Source: Tillus elongatus
Lineage: Eukaryota > Arthropoda > Insecta > Coleoptera > Cleridae
Length of the DNA: 64,000 nt
NCBI GenBank assembly: GCA_964006375.1
Contig: OZ023262.1
Coordinates: 93,852,476 to 93,916,475, forward strand
Direction of reading: 5' to 3'
The notes under the pieces were generated by a model. The model was not told the DNA's origin. It saw only the letters and a program-made list of their open reading frames with translations, and ran no database searches. The first letter of the stretch is position 1. Each line of letters opens with the position of its first letter. Positions 53,412 through 64,000 of the stretch are shown here, piece by piece. The position numbers were made by a program, and so were the translations under genes.

Positions 53412-55289
53412 CAGGGTGATGAGAATTATCTGTGCCATTTGGTAAAATTGAAATCACATCTACTCGCTTATTTCAAATGGAAGACCCTATATTTTATGAG
53501 CTATTTCGGTTCGCATCCGGTTTCCCTTTCAACGTGTATTAGCATTCCCATTCCCACTTAATTCAAATTGTCACAATAAATTTAAAGCAGACTTTGGAAC
53601 TTGATGAAATTCTTGTTGACGTCTACATGTCAAGTCCCACCCCTTACAAATGAGAACATAACATTTTTTGGGCCTTCTCGCGTAAAAAAAGAGAACACTT
53701 TGTATTTGCATCCAAATCGCTGCATTTCCCTTGTTTTAGTTCTGTAAAATCAATGTGTTTCTAACGAACTTGTAAAACCAAAATACAACTTAACAATATA
53801 GGTAATTATTTATTATAAATGAGTACAGAACTTAACTAATAGCTAGTGGAAAACTAAAACAAAAAACAAATAAAAAAATTGTGGAACTTAAAACAAATGC
53901 TCAAAATTACTCCCACTGACATGGAGGCATTTTGTTATTCGTCTTGTAATGTTTTGGTTCGTAGCCTTTCTGATTTGTCTCGAATTCAATAAATTAAAGG
54001 CACGTAAATCTCTACCTACCATGTCTTCTTTTGTGGTGGCAGGTTCGTGGTAAACTTTATTTTTGATGTAGCCCCAGATGCTTGCATCCAGTGGTGTTAA
54101 GTCAGGGGACCGTGGTGGCTATCTATGTGGGCCGTTATTGACAATCCACCTGTCTTCAAAATGTTGTTGCAAAAAATCATGAGCTAAATGGAAACTGTGG
54201 GGCGGTGTTCCGTCTTGCTGATACCAGCTTGTTCCATCTTCTTCTAAACTTAATGTGTGGAGAGAAATTAGAATCACTTCGTGCAAAATATCATTATAAC
54301 TCATACCAGTGAGATTTTCATCGTATATTTCAGTCCCAAAAATATTATCGTTCTTAATTGTACAAAACACATTGAATGACCACCTGTCTTGGAAATAGTT
54401 GATCCTGGTAACATGGGGATTCTCATCTGACTAGAAGTGGCTATTGTGGCGATTGTGCATGCCATTTTTGGAGAACTTCGCCTCATTGCACCAAATAATT
54501 CTCTTGCAGAAATTCTCATCTTCTTGTGTTTTCAATAGGAACCATTCACAGAACTCAACACGTCTAGGAAGATCGTTTGGTTGCAAACCATGTATCGGGT
54601 GGTAAGAGAAGGGTCTCCAATGATGCTTTTTCAAAATTCTGTGAATTGTTCTCGCTGACAAGCGTAATTCTTTTTCGCAATACCTGATAGATGCCTTGGG
54701 ATCAGCAACAAAAAATTCCACTAAGTTCACTTCGTTTACCTCGTTATCGACGAGTGGCTTACGCTTCTGTACTTTTGGGCGAAAACTTCCATGCTGTGAA
54801 CAATTTTGTAGCAACTTCTTTATCATGTCGTGACTGGGTTTCGGTTTATTCGGGTACTTTTCTGCAAATGCACAATATGTTCGGCCCACAATTCGTTGAC
54901 ACTCACCATAAATAATTAGAAGCTCCAAAAAATCGTCGTTTGTGTACTGCAAATTTGCCATTTTTGCACCGCGTTGACTGAGAGTATCTAGATTTTTATA
55001 ACAATAAGCTTTGCTTGACGTTATTTTGACATGTAGACGTCAAAAAGCATATTATCAAGTTCCAAAGCCTGCCTTAAATCTATTGTGGCAATTTAAATTA
55101 AGTGAATCTAATAAAATTGAAATATTCGGGAAACGGTGGAATTTAGGTATAGGGAATGCTAGTACATGTTGAAAGGGAAACCGGATGCGAACCGAAATAG
55201 CTCATAAAATATAGGGTGTTCTATTTGAAATAAGTGAGTAATTGTGATTTCAATTTTACCAAATGGCACGGCTAATTCTCATCACCCTG
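53412..55289 (-). mobile_element. mariner-like element D, 1878 bp, TA target duplication, long TIRs
   Basis: CAGGGTGATGAGAATTATCT at 53412 and its near-perfect inverse ending CATCACCCTG at 55289 are each flanked by TA (53410-53411, 55290-55291). Inverted similarity extends about 230 bp inward with one 40-50 bp length difference; CGGTTCGCATCCGGTTTCCC is one shared block. This is the most complete mariner-like element in the window, and the only full-length one not bracketed by (TA)n tracts. Confidence 0.93.
53888..54961 (-). pseudogene. DD41D mariner-like transposase, nearly full length, two nonsense codons
   Basis: One frame runs from the Met at 54961 to a TAA at 53888, 357 residues, broken only by TAG at 54431-54433 and 54119-54121. 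Both stops fall where the family has Trp. N-terminus: NDDFLELLIIYGECQRIVG, then DMIKKLLQNCSQHGSF (helix-turn-helix) and SARTIHRILKKHHWRPF. Core: IIWCNEAKF, where the first catalytic Asp is replaced by Asn, WYQQDGTPPHSFH (second Asp), and PPRSPDLTPLDASIWGYIK (third Asp, 41 residues later). The C-terminus reads FEHLF as in related elements. Two stops plus the Asp-to-Asn change mean no activity. Confidence 0.92.
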
Positions 55290-55291
55290 TA

Positions 55292-55706
55292 TATTTAAAA
55301 GAAACGCTATCAAACGTGTCGTATGGGTGCCAATCTTAGGGTAATCTGTACAAAAACGGAGTCTTCTCAGTTGTACTTCCACAGAGAGCGAGCATGCAAC
55401 GTTCACCTTAGTTATCCCGTTGATTTTTGACATATGGTGTATTAGTAATAGTTTATCTCAAATTTAATGTAGAATTCGAAAATATAATGAAAATTGCCAT
55501 ATTGTATTTAAAATAAGCAAGTTGATGGTCACTTCCGGTTAAACCGGAAGTTTGACATAAAGTAAACTATTTTCACTGAACTTGAATTCATCTCGACCGT
55601 ATGTTTGTAAATTTTCAAATTTCAAATCGGAGTAGTTATTGAGAAACGGCTAACTAAAAGTCTTAGCGCCACACTCTGTAGGTAGACGGAGATTGTTATT
55701 AGGTGA
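55292..55706. other. no recognisable gene
   Basis: Sequence between element D and the foldback; contains the palindromic-looking CTTCCGGTTTAACCGGAAG near 55532. Nothing coding. Confidence 0.5.
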
Positions 55707-56137
55707 TATTCTTGTTTCAAATAATATGTTGTGTGTTACTTTTCCGAGTCCCGTAGACTAATTGAAATAATAGAACTTCTTTCACGTACGCCGCGAACCT
55801 TTTATAATACCTCTTTCTCAAAGAAGAATCTTTTAGAAACATTTTTATATCTTTGTAGTTTTATTCTATCTTTAGCGGTTATCGAAATATTACTAGTTTT
55901 TTGGAGCAGTTATGTTTTTTTTAACTTCAACACCCCGTATCTTTCTTAGGAAGCTAGTAATATTTCGATAACCGCTCAAGATAGGATAAAACTACAGGAA
56001 ACCAAAAATGCTTCTAAGAGATTTTTATTTAAGAGAGGGGTATTATAAAAGGTCAGTGGCGTACGGAAAAGAATTTATAATACTTCAAATAGTCTACGGA
56101 ACCTGGAAAAATAACACCTAGTATATAATTTGGGACA
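55707..56137. repeat. foldback element with about 190-bp inverted arms
   Basis: Left arm 55707-55897 and right arm 55950-56137: AGCGGTTATCGAAATATTAC, TGTAGTTTTAT, CTTTTATAATACC, CCGTAGACTA are shared in inverted order. The loop of about 52 bp holds CACCCCGTATCTTTCTTAGG, which recurs as CACCCTGTATCTCCGTTAGG near 56250. No coding. Confidence 0.8.
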
Positions 56138-56360
56138 AGAACACCACTGAATAACAACCTAAATTTACATAGAACGTGTAGGAAATTGCATTCAAATATC
56201 TCACTCCGTTCCAAAGATATTGTAATTGTTCAAACATATTAAATTTCAACACCCTGTATCTCCGTTAGGAAGCAAACTAGAGGTTATGTTTATGTGAACT
56301 TTTTGTCTTATAATGATCTGTTATATTGACTGTTAAGGTCCTACTACTATAAACTGAGAC

Positions 56361-56364
<4 letters not shown>

Positions 56365-56452
<88 letters not shown>
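56365..56452. repeat. (TA)n microsatellite, 88 bp
   Basis: Preceded by ACACCC, the same boundary as several mariner-flanking tracts. Confidence 0.97.
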
Positions 56453-56453
<1 letters not shown>

Positions 56454-57200
56454 CGTAACGTTCTGTAGGCTTTAAATTTTGCGTAGAATCAGGAATAGAA
56501 TTATATAATGGAATATGCATTAATAGATTTTTCTACCAAGATTTTCCAATTTTATTTCTCTTCATTCCTGTCGTTCGGAATTTTAAATCCAACTATATTA
56601 ATTAAAACTATTGTTCCCTAAGAGAACAAAGAAGTGAATATTCAGCTGCGATTCATTTTAGAACTAATTAAAAGCTAGTAGAGAAAAGAGAAAAAAAAAT
56701 GTGAAGCTTCCAGTTCAATTTTATACAGTCGCGTTTTGTCCTAAGAAGGTGCTGGCTAAAAATCTGTTCCGCTTAAATGAATAACATGCACCATTTGCCT
56801 TGTTTTAAAATTCCTTATAAACGTACACACCCAAAGGACCAACAATTTTTAGTAAAGAGAAGCAAACAGCGACTCTATAATAATTTATGTAGAAAAGTGC
56901 AAAGCTGTTTGAATGTTCTATTTTTAAGCATTAGGGGATACAAAACAAAATCTTGACTTCATTTTTCACGATAGAACTGAAAGTACAGAAAAGAGATTTA
57001 TTCTCTTTCGCACTAGGCAGGCGCTTTACTTACAACATAAATATGTACATACATGTTTGTACTTATTGTATTCGTAGATTTTAAAAACTGATGTTGCGTT
57101 TAGGTAATAAAACATTCAATCTTATTATAGTGATTATGAGTTTTTACCGATGATATTAACGTATGACACATGTATTAATAATCCGATTTCAGATTCTTTT
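56453..57200. other. no recognisable feature
   Basis: AT-rich, no motif, no repeat similarity noticed. Confidence 0.5.
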
Positions 57201-57203
57201 AGA

Positions 57204-57405
57204 GAGCCTGGTTGGTTCAATGGTAAGAGCGTCTGCCTCTGAATCAAAGGGTACTGGGTCCGCTCGCAGTGTTGTCCTTTCACTTTTTCCGTACATACTG
57301 TAACATTATCATTAACATTAACCGAGGTTGTGCTTTTGTATTTAAGCAAGCTAAATGTCTTCACGTTCCGCTATTAGGAGGGGGCGTAAAGCCTTTGGTC
57401 CCGTG
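57204..57405 (+). mobile_element. SINE copy 5, 5' part only, cut by the gypsy LTR
   Basis: Plus-strand tRNA-like head (GGTTGGTTCAATGGTAAGAG; diverged B box GGGTCCGCTCG) followed by the family body (CACTTTTTCCGTACATACTG, GGGGGCGTAAAGCC) as far as TTTGGTCCCGTG, the midpoint of the full-length SINE. The next base begins the candidate LTR, so the gypsy element appears to have inserted here. Confidence 0.8.
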
Positions 57406-57730
57406 AGTTATAGCACCCTGTATAATGCTGTACTGATATCTCGTATTAGTATAGTAATAGGATCGAAGCAGTCGTTCAACGCGGAAATACTAAAACCGCT
57501 GAATAATCATAGTCATCATAATTATTTAGTTTAAGTTGTTTTATTTTATAATGTTAGCTAAGCAGATTCGACTTTATATATACAAGTAAGATACAATATT
57601 ATGTTAGAATTTATTACGAGTGTTTCCACATTAAACATCGTGTATTTTTCCTTTGTTTTAAAATTATTATTAAACTTGTTGTAATTTCGAAATAAAGTTT
57701 TTTTGTTTTGAAGTACCAAAAGGGCACTAT
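57406..57730 (+). repeat. candidate 5' LTR
   Basis: Left boundary AGTTATAGCACCCTG, set by the end of the interrupted SINE; right end ...AGGGCACTAT just before the primer site. ATAGCACCCT and AGGGCACTAT are imperfect inverted ends. It contains a TATA-like TTTATATATAC (about 57572) and AATAAAG (about 57691) as a polyadenylation signal. Exact ends need the 3' LTR. Confidence 0.55.
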
Positions 57731-57736
57731 CCAAAC

Positions 57737-57754
57737 TGGCGCAGTCGGTAGGAT
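57737..57754 (+). other. primer-binding site
   Basis: TGGCGCAGTCGGTAGGAT lies six bases after the LTR. This sequence is the tRNA-Ser-type primer site known from several errantiviruses of insects. Confidence 0.75.
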
Positions 57755-58093
57755 AGGTTTAAGTGTATTTTTGACAAAAATCGCAAAGGTACACGTCGAT
57801 TTTTATCGTTAAAAACCTCCAACCTACAAAATTTAAAGTGACAAACATCGTCAACGAGGAAGGACATCATCGCCAACCTCAACAGCAGAAGCCACCACTA
57901 GCATAAGACAACACAGCCACAAAAGGAAGGACATCATCGCCAACCTCGAAGGGCCAAGTCAAGTATAGATAGAAGTGACCAAAAATCGTCAGCGAAGAAG
58001 GACAACATTGCCGACTTCATAATTAAGCATATGGAAAAATTATTGTGAGTAATTTTCATTATCCTTTATATATTTATCCCATAAATTTTATAA
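57755..58093 (+). other. untranslated leader with short repeats
   Basis: Two near-identical stretches (GGAAGGACATCATCGCCAAC at about 57868 and 57925) and a third similar one lie in the leader, a local triplication. Confidence 0.6.
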
Positions 58094-59455
58094 TTGTGTA
58101 TGTCTGACTTAGATAAAATTTTTAAGAACATTTCTAGACAAAATATTATTAAACCAGCTAAATTAGTGTTAGATTTAGAAAATAATTTTACGTTAGAAAA
58201 TGCAAATATTAAAATGACTGAACAAAACGTTGCTGCACAAACCAAAATTGAATCTTATCATATTAATGCAATTCCCAGTTATGACGGGGATCAAGCCACC
58301 TTGGCATTATTTATTGGAGCTTGTGAAAATTTCTTATCATCTTTTGTTGATACACAAAATTTAAGTAATGACCGCAATAATTGGATTCTTAGAATAATAG
58401 TTAATAAACTAGAGGGAAGAGCAAAATCTTTAATAGCTAGTAGAGAAGATGCCACAAATTGGCCCAGAATAAAACTTCTCTTACAACAATATTTTTCAGA
58501 CCAGAGAGATGAAGATTGTTTAACTAGAGACTTAATTTTACTTAAACCTAATCAAAATGAAACGCCATATTAATTTGGTATGCGAATACAAGATGCTAGA
58601 AGTTTGCTACAAAGTAAATTAAGATTAACTATAGATGATAACAATATTCGTTTAGTAAAAAATAAAATTTATGACAAAATGGCCTTGCTGACCTTTTTAC
58701 ATGGACTGCACGGACAATTAGGACTTGCAATTAGATTACAAAAACCGATACATTTGGAGCAAGCTATGGCATTAGTCGTAGAGGAAGAAAATTTCCAATA
58801 TGGCGAAAAACAAATGAAATATATGCATACTAACACACCTAATAAAAACAGTAATAGTAACAATTTCCAAAATAAACCATTCAAAAATAGTTTTACTTCT
58901 CAAAATCTAGGTAATTTTCATAAACCATTTTCTAGTAATCAACCATTTAATCAAAGACCATCTAATTCACAATTTTCGAGAAATAATTTTCCACAACTTA
59001 ATCCTTTTGAGGGAAAACAAAACATTCAACAACAGAGACCCAATTATCAACCTGTTTCACAAAATTTCGCAAGAAATTCTAATAGAAATGTTTTCCGACC
59101 CAACTCTAATTTTGTTCCGACTTATAAGCCTACCCGTATGGAAACTTCCACCAGAAATCATAGACCGTCAAATACCTTACCTAATACACAAAACAGACGA
59201 TATACAAGTGAGGAACTTTATCATCACGAAGTACAATCTGACAGACCTATGCAAAACAATGACTACAACGACACAAATTTTAGTCAAGGAAATTATGAAT
59301 ATAATGAAACAAATTCTAAATATTGTGAACATGATAATTTTTCAGAACCTTACCCTGAAAATTACTATGAACCTAGAGATAATATTAATGATAACTATTA
59401 TACTGAAAATGAACAAAATTTTCATTCGAGCCTGAATTTAGATCAGAACAGATAA
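58094..59455 (+). pseudogene. gag: gag gene, one in-frame stop
   Basis: Two frames in the same phase (58094-58573 and 58580-59455) are separated by a TAA at 58571-58573. The first part is a Gag-like core (INAIPSYDGDQATLALFIGA, WILRIIVNKLEGRAKSLIAS, YFSDQRDEDCLTRDL), the second continues the capsid-like region (MALLTFLHGLHGQLGLAIRL) and ends in a very Asn/Gln-rich tail of about 180 residues with no zinc knuckle. Gag forms the particle. The absence of a Cys-His box is usual in errantiviruses. The stop makes this copy unable to produce full Gag. Confidence 0.85.
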
Positions 59456-59459
59456 TACA

Positions 59460-60315
59460 GGTTAATTTAGATAATTGCCCAAAACTACCCTACGTAATCG
59501 TGCCTGGTATAAATTTAAAATTCATGTTGGACAGTGGTAGTACGAAATCTTTATTGTGCCCATCTTTAGCTTACACTTATTACAAAAATTTTATAGAAAA
59601 TGAATATTTTCAAATCAAATCCGTCTATCAGACAAGTACACATAACGAAATTGCAAAAATTCCCTTACCATTAATGTTCAACACAGGAAAAGCAAAATAT
59701 AAATTTTACATTTTTATTATTAGTAACCAATATCATGGTCTGATTGGCTCTGACTTATTACAAAAATTAGGAGCCCGAATAGATTTTAAAAATATAAAAT
59801 TAATTACAGATAAAGCAGTAATTCCACTTTATTTGCCGTCTGAACAACATAATACTTATAAAAGAACGTATCAAAATTTTAAAATTGAAATAGAAGCAAG
59901 AACAGAGAAAATTATTAAAATTCCAGTTTCTTGTTCCACAAATACTGGCGTTTTATCGAAATTAACATTGCGACCTGGAGTAGAAATACCAGAGTCATTA
60001 GTTAACGTAGATCAGGGTTTTTCATATGTGAGTGTCTTGAATAGTACAGATAAACATGTACAAGTGATATTAAACTCGCCATTGAAACTTGACCCAATTA
60101 CGGAAACAGAATTAAATTTGACTGAACACATTGACGAACACATGGACGTAGATTTCTCAGGGATAGAATTAGAATATCTTCAAAATCAAAATTTAGAAAA
60201 ACTTAGACTTCATCATTCAAATATTGAAGAAAAAACAGCATTTGAAGCTTTATGTAGGGAATATAAAGATATATTTTATGTGAAGGAGTCCCTCTCACAT
60301 TTTCACATCAAATGA
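59460..60315 (+). pseudogene. pol: pol, aspartic protease region
   Basis: The frame differs by one phase from gag, as expected for frameshift-linked pol. FMLDSGSTKSLL (Met-anchored residues 9-20; catalytic Asp at 11) is the retropepsin active site, with YHGLIGSDLLQKLG as the second conserved region. The frame then runs through linker sequence and ends at 60313-60315, where a frameshift near 60290 moves the reverse transcriptase to another phase. Confidence 0.85.
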
Positions 60316-61705
60316 AACATCATATTAGATTATCTGACCCAGATCCAGTTTATGTAAGACCGTATCGCTTACCCCATGTTCAACAACAAGAAGTTAAACG
60401 ACAAGTAGACGACTTATTAAAACAAGGTATAATTCGACTATCCTGTTCCCCATGGTCCAGCCCTGTATTAGTGATTTAAAAAAAAAGGACAGCAGTGGTA
60501 AACAAAAATTTCGTATGGTAATAGATTATCGTAAATTAAATGCCAAAACTATCCCGGACAAATATCCTCTTCCTAATATTTCCGACATCTTAGACAAACT
60601 TGGACGAAGCCAATATTACACAACTCTTGACTTAGCTTCTGGTTACCATTAAATTGAAATGGCACCAGAAGATATTGAAAAAACGGCCTTTTCCACGCAG
60701 GTCGGCCATTTTGAGTATATGCGCCTACCTTTTGGGGTAATCAATGGGCCACCCTGTTTTGAGCGCCTAATGCAAAATATTCTGAGGAGTATACAAAATG
60801 AAAAATGTTTTTCCTATCTAGATGACATCATAGTATTTTCAACTTCCCTTCAGGAACATATTGAAAGACTAAAAGACGTATTTGAAAGATTAAGACACGC
60901 CAACCTAAAAATTCAGCTCGATAAAAGCGAATTTCTAAAGAGGGAAGTAATGTATCTTGGGCAGATAATCACAGATCAGGGGGTGAAACCTAATCCAGAT
61001 AAGATTAAGGCCATAAAACAGTATCCACTTCCCAAGATCCGTAAAGAAATCAAAGGCTTTTTAGGTCTTGTAGGGTATTATCGAAAATTCATACGCGATT
61101 TCGGAAAATTGACTAAACCACTAACTAAATGCCTGAAGAAAAATGCCAATATTACTCATGACAAAGATTTCCTTGAGTCTTTTGAAACTTGCAAAAACAT
61201 TTTGATGAATGACCCTATCTTATAATATCCCGAATTTATAAAACCTTTTATTTTGACGACAGACGCTTCAAATGTAGCTTTAGGGGCAGTGTTATCGCAA
61301 GGACCTTTAGGTAGTGATAAACCAATAAGTTATGCATCTCTCACCCTAAATAATAGTGAACAAAAATATTCGACTATAGAAAAAGAGCTTTTAGCTATAG
61401 TTTGGGCGACTAAATATTTTAGGCCATATTTATACGGACGTAAATTTTACATTTGCACCGATCATAGACCATTAGTTTGGTTAATGAAATTAAAAGAACC
61501 AAATTCAAAATTAACTAGGTGGAGATTAAAACTGGAAGTATACGACTATGAAATTATATATAAAAAAGGCAAATACAATACGAATGCTGACGCATTATCT
61601 CGCATACAGGTAAATGCTCTAGATGATGACATTTCATCTACGTTTAATAATGTAGACAGTAATGAGAGACGTTTACAGGACTTTGACCGTGAATTAAATA
61701 CATAA
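60290..61705 (+). pseudogene. pol: pol, reverse transcriptase and RNase H
   Basis: The RT begins in one phase ([20 protein letters not shown]), shifts phase in an A-run near 60477-60485, and continues with [50 protein letters not shown] and YLDD (60815-60826), the catalytic motif. RNase H follows with [31 protein letters not shown] and [12 protein letters not shown]. In-frame TAA codons at 60650, 61223 and 61703 break it; the first two fall where Gln is usual. The catalytic residues remain recognisable, so the copy is not ancient. Confidence 0.9.
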
Positions 61706-61717
61706 ATTCCTTTAAGT

Positions 61718-63279
61718 ATGATATTACCGACAAATGAATATAATATACCACCTATGACTCCACCGGAAATGCCTTTTATCCCAATAGAAATTCCTAATAG
61801 TTCAAATTCAGAAGATATCCCTTTAAGTGAACTAAGATTTAATTTACTCGCACAAAAACCAACTGAAAACTCGGACGAAAGTAATCATTCTCAAGTAAAT
61901 GTTGAACCGAAAAAAAGTATAGAAATATCTGAAAATCCCATTGAAAAACAACCGAATCAATATTTTATTTCCCCAGTAAATTATAACCCCAGACCAGTAA
62001 AACAGGTAAAAATTTATAATCAAACTAAATACTTAGTGCAAATTCCTCGTCAAAATAATAGAGACCATATTGTTAAATTTTTACGAGATTATACCGTTTC
62101 AAATAAACGTTATTATTTTAATTTTAAAACCGATCAATTATATAAGGACTTTAGTAATATTTACACTGAACTATTTAATGATAATGGCCCTGAAATAATA
62201 AGCTGTCCGAAACGTATAATTCCTTTGGCCGACACAGCTGATATTAAAGAAGTAATACAAAGTTATCACACTTCTAAAACTAATCATCGTGGTATTAATG
62301 AGACACTTGAAGAAATAGCTAATAAATATTATTTTTCACACATGAAAGAAAAAGTTACTGATTTTATAAATAATTGTGAAATATGTAAAAGAGTAAAATA
62401 TGACCGTAACCCACCTAATATACCTTTAATGCTTACAGAAGCTCCAAGTAAACCTTTCCAAATTTTACATATAAATACATTTATAATTGAAAATCAAATT
62501 TATTTAACTTTAATTGATTCATTTTCCAAATTAGGACAAGCAGTAGCTATTAGTAGTAAAAATCCGATAGAAACCTGTAATGCCTTAATTCAGTATTTTT
62601 CTTACTACGGAACACCCGAGCAAATAGTAAGTGACAATGGTTCAGAGCTATGCTCAGAAACTGTTAAACAATTATTTAATTTGCACAAGATAAAAGTTCA
62701 TTTCACCACCCCCAGAAATCCAAATTCTAACGGTCTCATAGAACGCTTGCATTCAACTTTATTAGAACACATACGTATATTACGTCAAATTTATCCAAAA
62801 GACCCGATAACAAAAATTATGTGTTATGCGATTATGGCATACAATCATAGCATTCATTCAGCCACAAATTTTACCCCGTTTGATATTGTCTTAGGTCATA
62901 CATCTAGTAAAGATGTGTATGATATAAACTATCAACAAAAACTCTTGCAAGAGTACCTATTACAGCATAAAAATAAACTAAATTAAATGTACAAAAAATT
63001 AAAGATAATTTAGAAAAAAAATTAAGAGTTGTGTCTGGCAGAAATTCCAAAGATGATACCGCTTTATTTAATAAGGAAACACATGTCTATACTAAAGTAG
63101 ATAAACGAAATAAAAATAATCCAAAATTCGAAGGTCCATTTGAATTGATAAAAGTTACAGATAAAAATGTTGCATTAATTAGAAAAAATAAACAAATAGC
63201 TAAACGACATCTACGAAATCTAAAACGACCTAATGTTTCAGGTCAATCCTCTTCCTCACCCATGTCCTTGGACAGGTAG
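61718..63279 (+). pseudogene. pol: pol, integrase
   Basis: The 422-residue frame to 62986 is in phase with RNase H. It contains an H2C2 zinc-binding region (YHTSKTNHRGINETLEEIAN, then CEICKR), then the catalytic core: ILHINTFIIE, where the first catalytic Asp is replaced by Asn, IVSDNGSEL (second Asp) and NSNGLIERLHSTLLEHI (Glu). After a phase change near 62985, 63031-63279 adds the C-terminal GPY/F-like region (KFEGPFELIKV). An Asn in the first position would abolish integration. Confidence 0.88.
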
Positions 63280-64000
63280 AGTTTAACAGACTGAATGACA
63301 ACCCTGGACTGCTAGCCCTAAAAATAGGAACTATGCAAAACGCAATCGATAAATGGACATTGATTAGAACGATTGAACTACAACCACTTTTACAAGACTT
63401 TAACTTTTTACAAAACACATCCTATCACCTGAACATCTCTATACAAAACTCCCCTTATAATGAATCCTATTATGAAGAACTACGAAACTCTCAAAATGTG
63501 TTATTCCATGAAATAAGTGAAACTAACAAAATTTTCAAACAAATTATACCATCAAGTTTAAACCGAAAAAAGAGAGGTTTGATAAACGGACTCGGAACAG
63601 TAATTAAGTCAATCACAGGAAATTTAGATGATAATGATGCTAAACGTTATGACTCAACAATTTTAGAGCTAACTAGTAACCAAAATAAATTAGAAATAAT
63701 TCAAAAAAATCAAATGTCACTAACAGAAACCGCTATTACCAAATTTAATCAAACAATTTACATTTTCACTAACAATCAAAAGAAGATAGCAGACCGTATT
63801 GAATTTCTAACGAAACATTTTGAAGCTGAAGACTTAAGACAGGATTGCATGGACATAGTAATCATAGCTCAAATGCTCTTTGTTCAGTTAATTACCGACT
63901 TTAGTTAATGCAATAACGTTTGCTAAATTAAAGACAATGCATCCCTCTATTTTAGAAACAGATGATTTATTCATAGAGCTTAATAAAATTCAAAGACATA
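63234..64000 (+). pseudogene. env: env-like gene, partial, frameshifted
   Basis: The frame opens at 63234 without a Met, overlapping the end of pol, which fits expression from a spliced message. The N-terminus is hydrophobic (SILFLTHVLG), a possible signal peptide. In the part from the Met at 63333, RKKR at residues 78-81 followed by a Gly-rich hydrophobic stretch is a furin-type site with fusion-peptide-like sequence, as in insect errantivirus Env and baculovirus F proteins. NTS, NIS and NES are candidate glycosylation sites. The frame breaks near 63900 and continues in another phase to the window edge. Confidence 0.75.

Larger units (their letters stand above)
57406..64000 (+). mobile_element. 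gypsy (errantivirus-like) LTR element with env-like gene, inactive, runs off the window
   Basis: In order: candidate 5' LTR, primer-binding site, leader, gag, protease, reverse transcriptase, RNase H, integrase and an env-like gene. Gene order, lack of a Gag zinc knuckle, primer site and env with a basic cleavage site are errantivirus-like. Reading frames are interrupted by stops and frameshifts in gag, pol and env. The 3' LTR is beyond position 64000. Confidence 0.88.

Noticed and set aside
58571..61705. Reassigned stop codons (TAA read as Gln) in the gypsy element
   Set aside because: CAA is used widely for Gln in the same frames, mariner stops fall at Trp instead, and frameshifts coexist, so mutation is the simpler explanation.

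Overview
The window is an AT-rich, repeat-dense stretch of what looks like an insect nuclear genome. The reasons are its element mix: DUF4817-type mariner transposases, piggyBac, hAT, Penelope-like and jockey/I-type retroelements, a tRNA-headed SINE, and a gypsy element with an env-like gene and an errantivirus-type primer site. The order cannot be settled from the sequence. No convincing host gene, tRNA, rRNA or CRISPR array is present. Nearly every long reading frame is transposon-derived, and all the element genes seen are broken. About 22 (TA)n microsatellites of 50 to 144 bp punctuate the window, roughly one per 3 kb.

Layout. 1-7.4 kb: dispersed repeats, two copies of a short inverted-repeat MITE (one split by a 1.7 kb hAT-type element with a perfect 8-bp target duplication). 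7.4-10.4 kb and 16.1-20.9 kb: two 'trains' in which different mariner-like elements alternate with (TA)n tracts. 12.2-14.5 kb: a 5'-truncated jockey-like LINE on the minus strand. 22.2-24.9 kb: a dispersed repeat whose internal (TA)n was entered by a head-to-head inverted pair of Penelope-like 3' halves (GIY-YIG endonuclease), each arm carrying a hammerhead-ribozyme-like motif. 25.0-27.8 kb: a complete but dead hAT element with 8-bp TSD. 28-32 kb: foldback, minisatellite, SINEs and a piggyBac remnant with an apparent intron, cut by a SINE. 32.9-38.9 kb: an old gypsy element (LTR, primer site, gag, integrase scrap) interrupted by a LINE tail, a piggyBac element and a SINE. 39.2-40.5 kb: a second Penelope remnant. 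41.7-45 kb: two more SINEs. 47.5-49.9 kb: an I-type LINE with RNase H between two large inverted repeats. 50-52.5 kb: mariner ends, the MITE and a long-TIR element. 53.4-55.3 kb: a nearly intact mariner-like element. 55.7-56.1 kb: a second foldback. 57.2-64 kb: a SINE interrupted by a gypsy element with gag, protease, RT, RNase H, integrase and an env-like gene that runs off the window.

The genes do not form a host pathway; they record layered transposition. The two themes worth following are (i) the tight association of TA-targeting transposons and a Penelope pair with (TA)n microsatellites, and (ii) the ribozyme-bearing inverted Penelope pair. A tRNA-derived SINE family with four perfect target-site duplications and a MITE family whose 36-nt terminal motif recurs about 17 times are the other well-supported repeat families.
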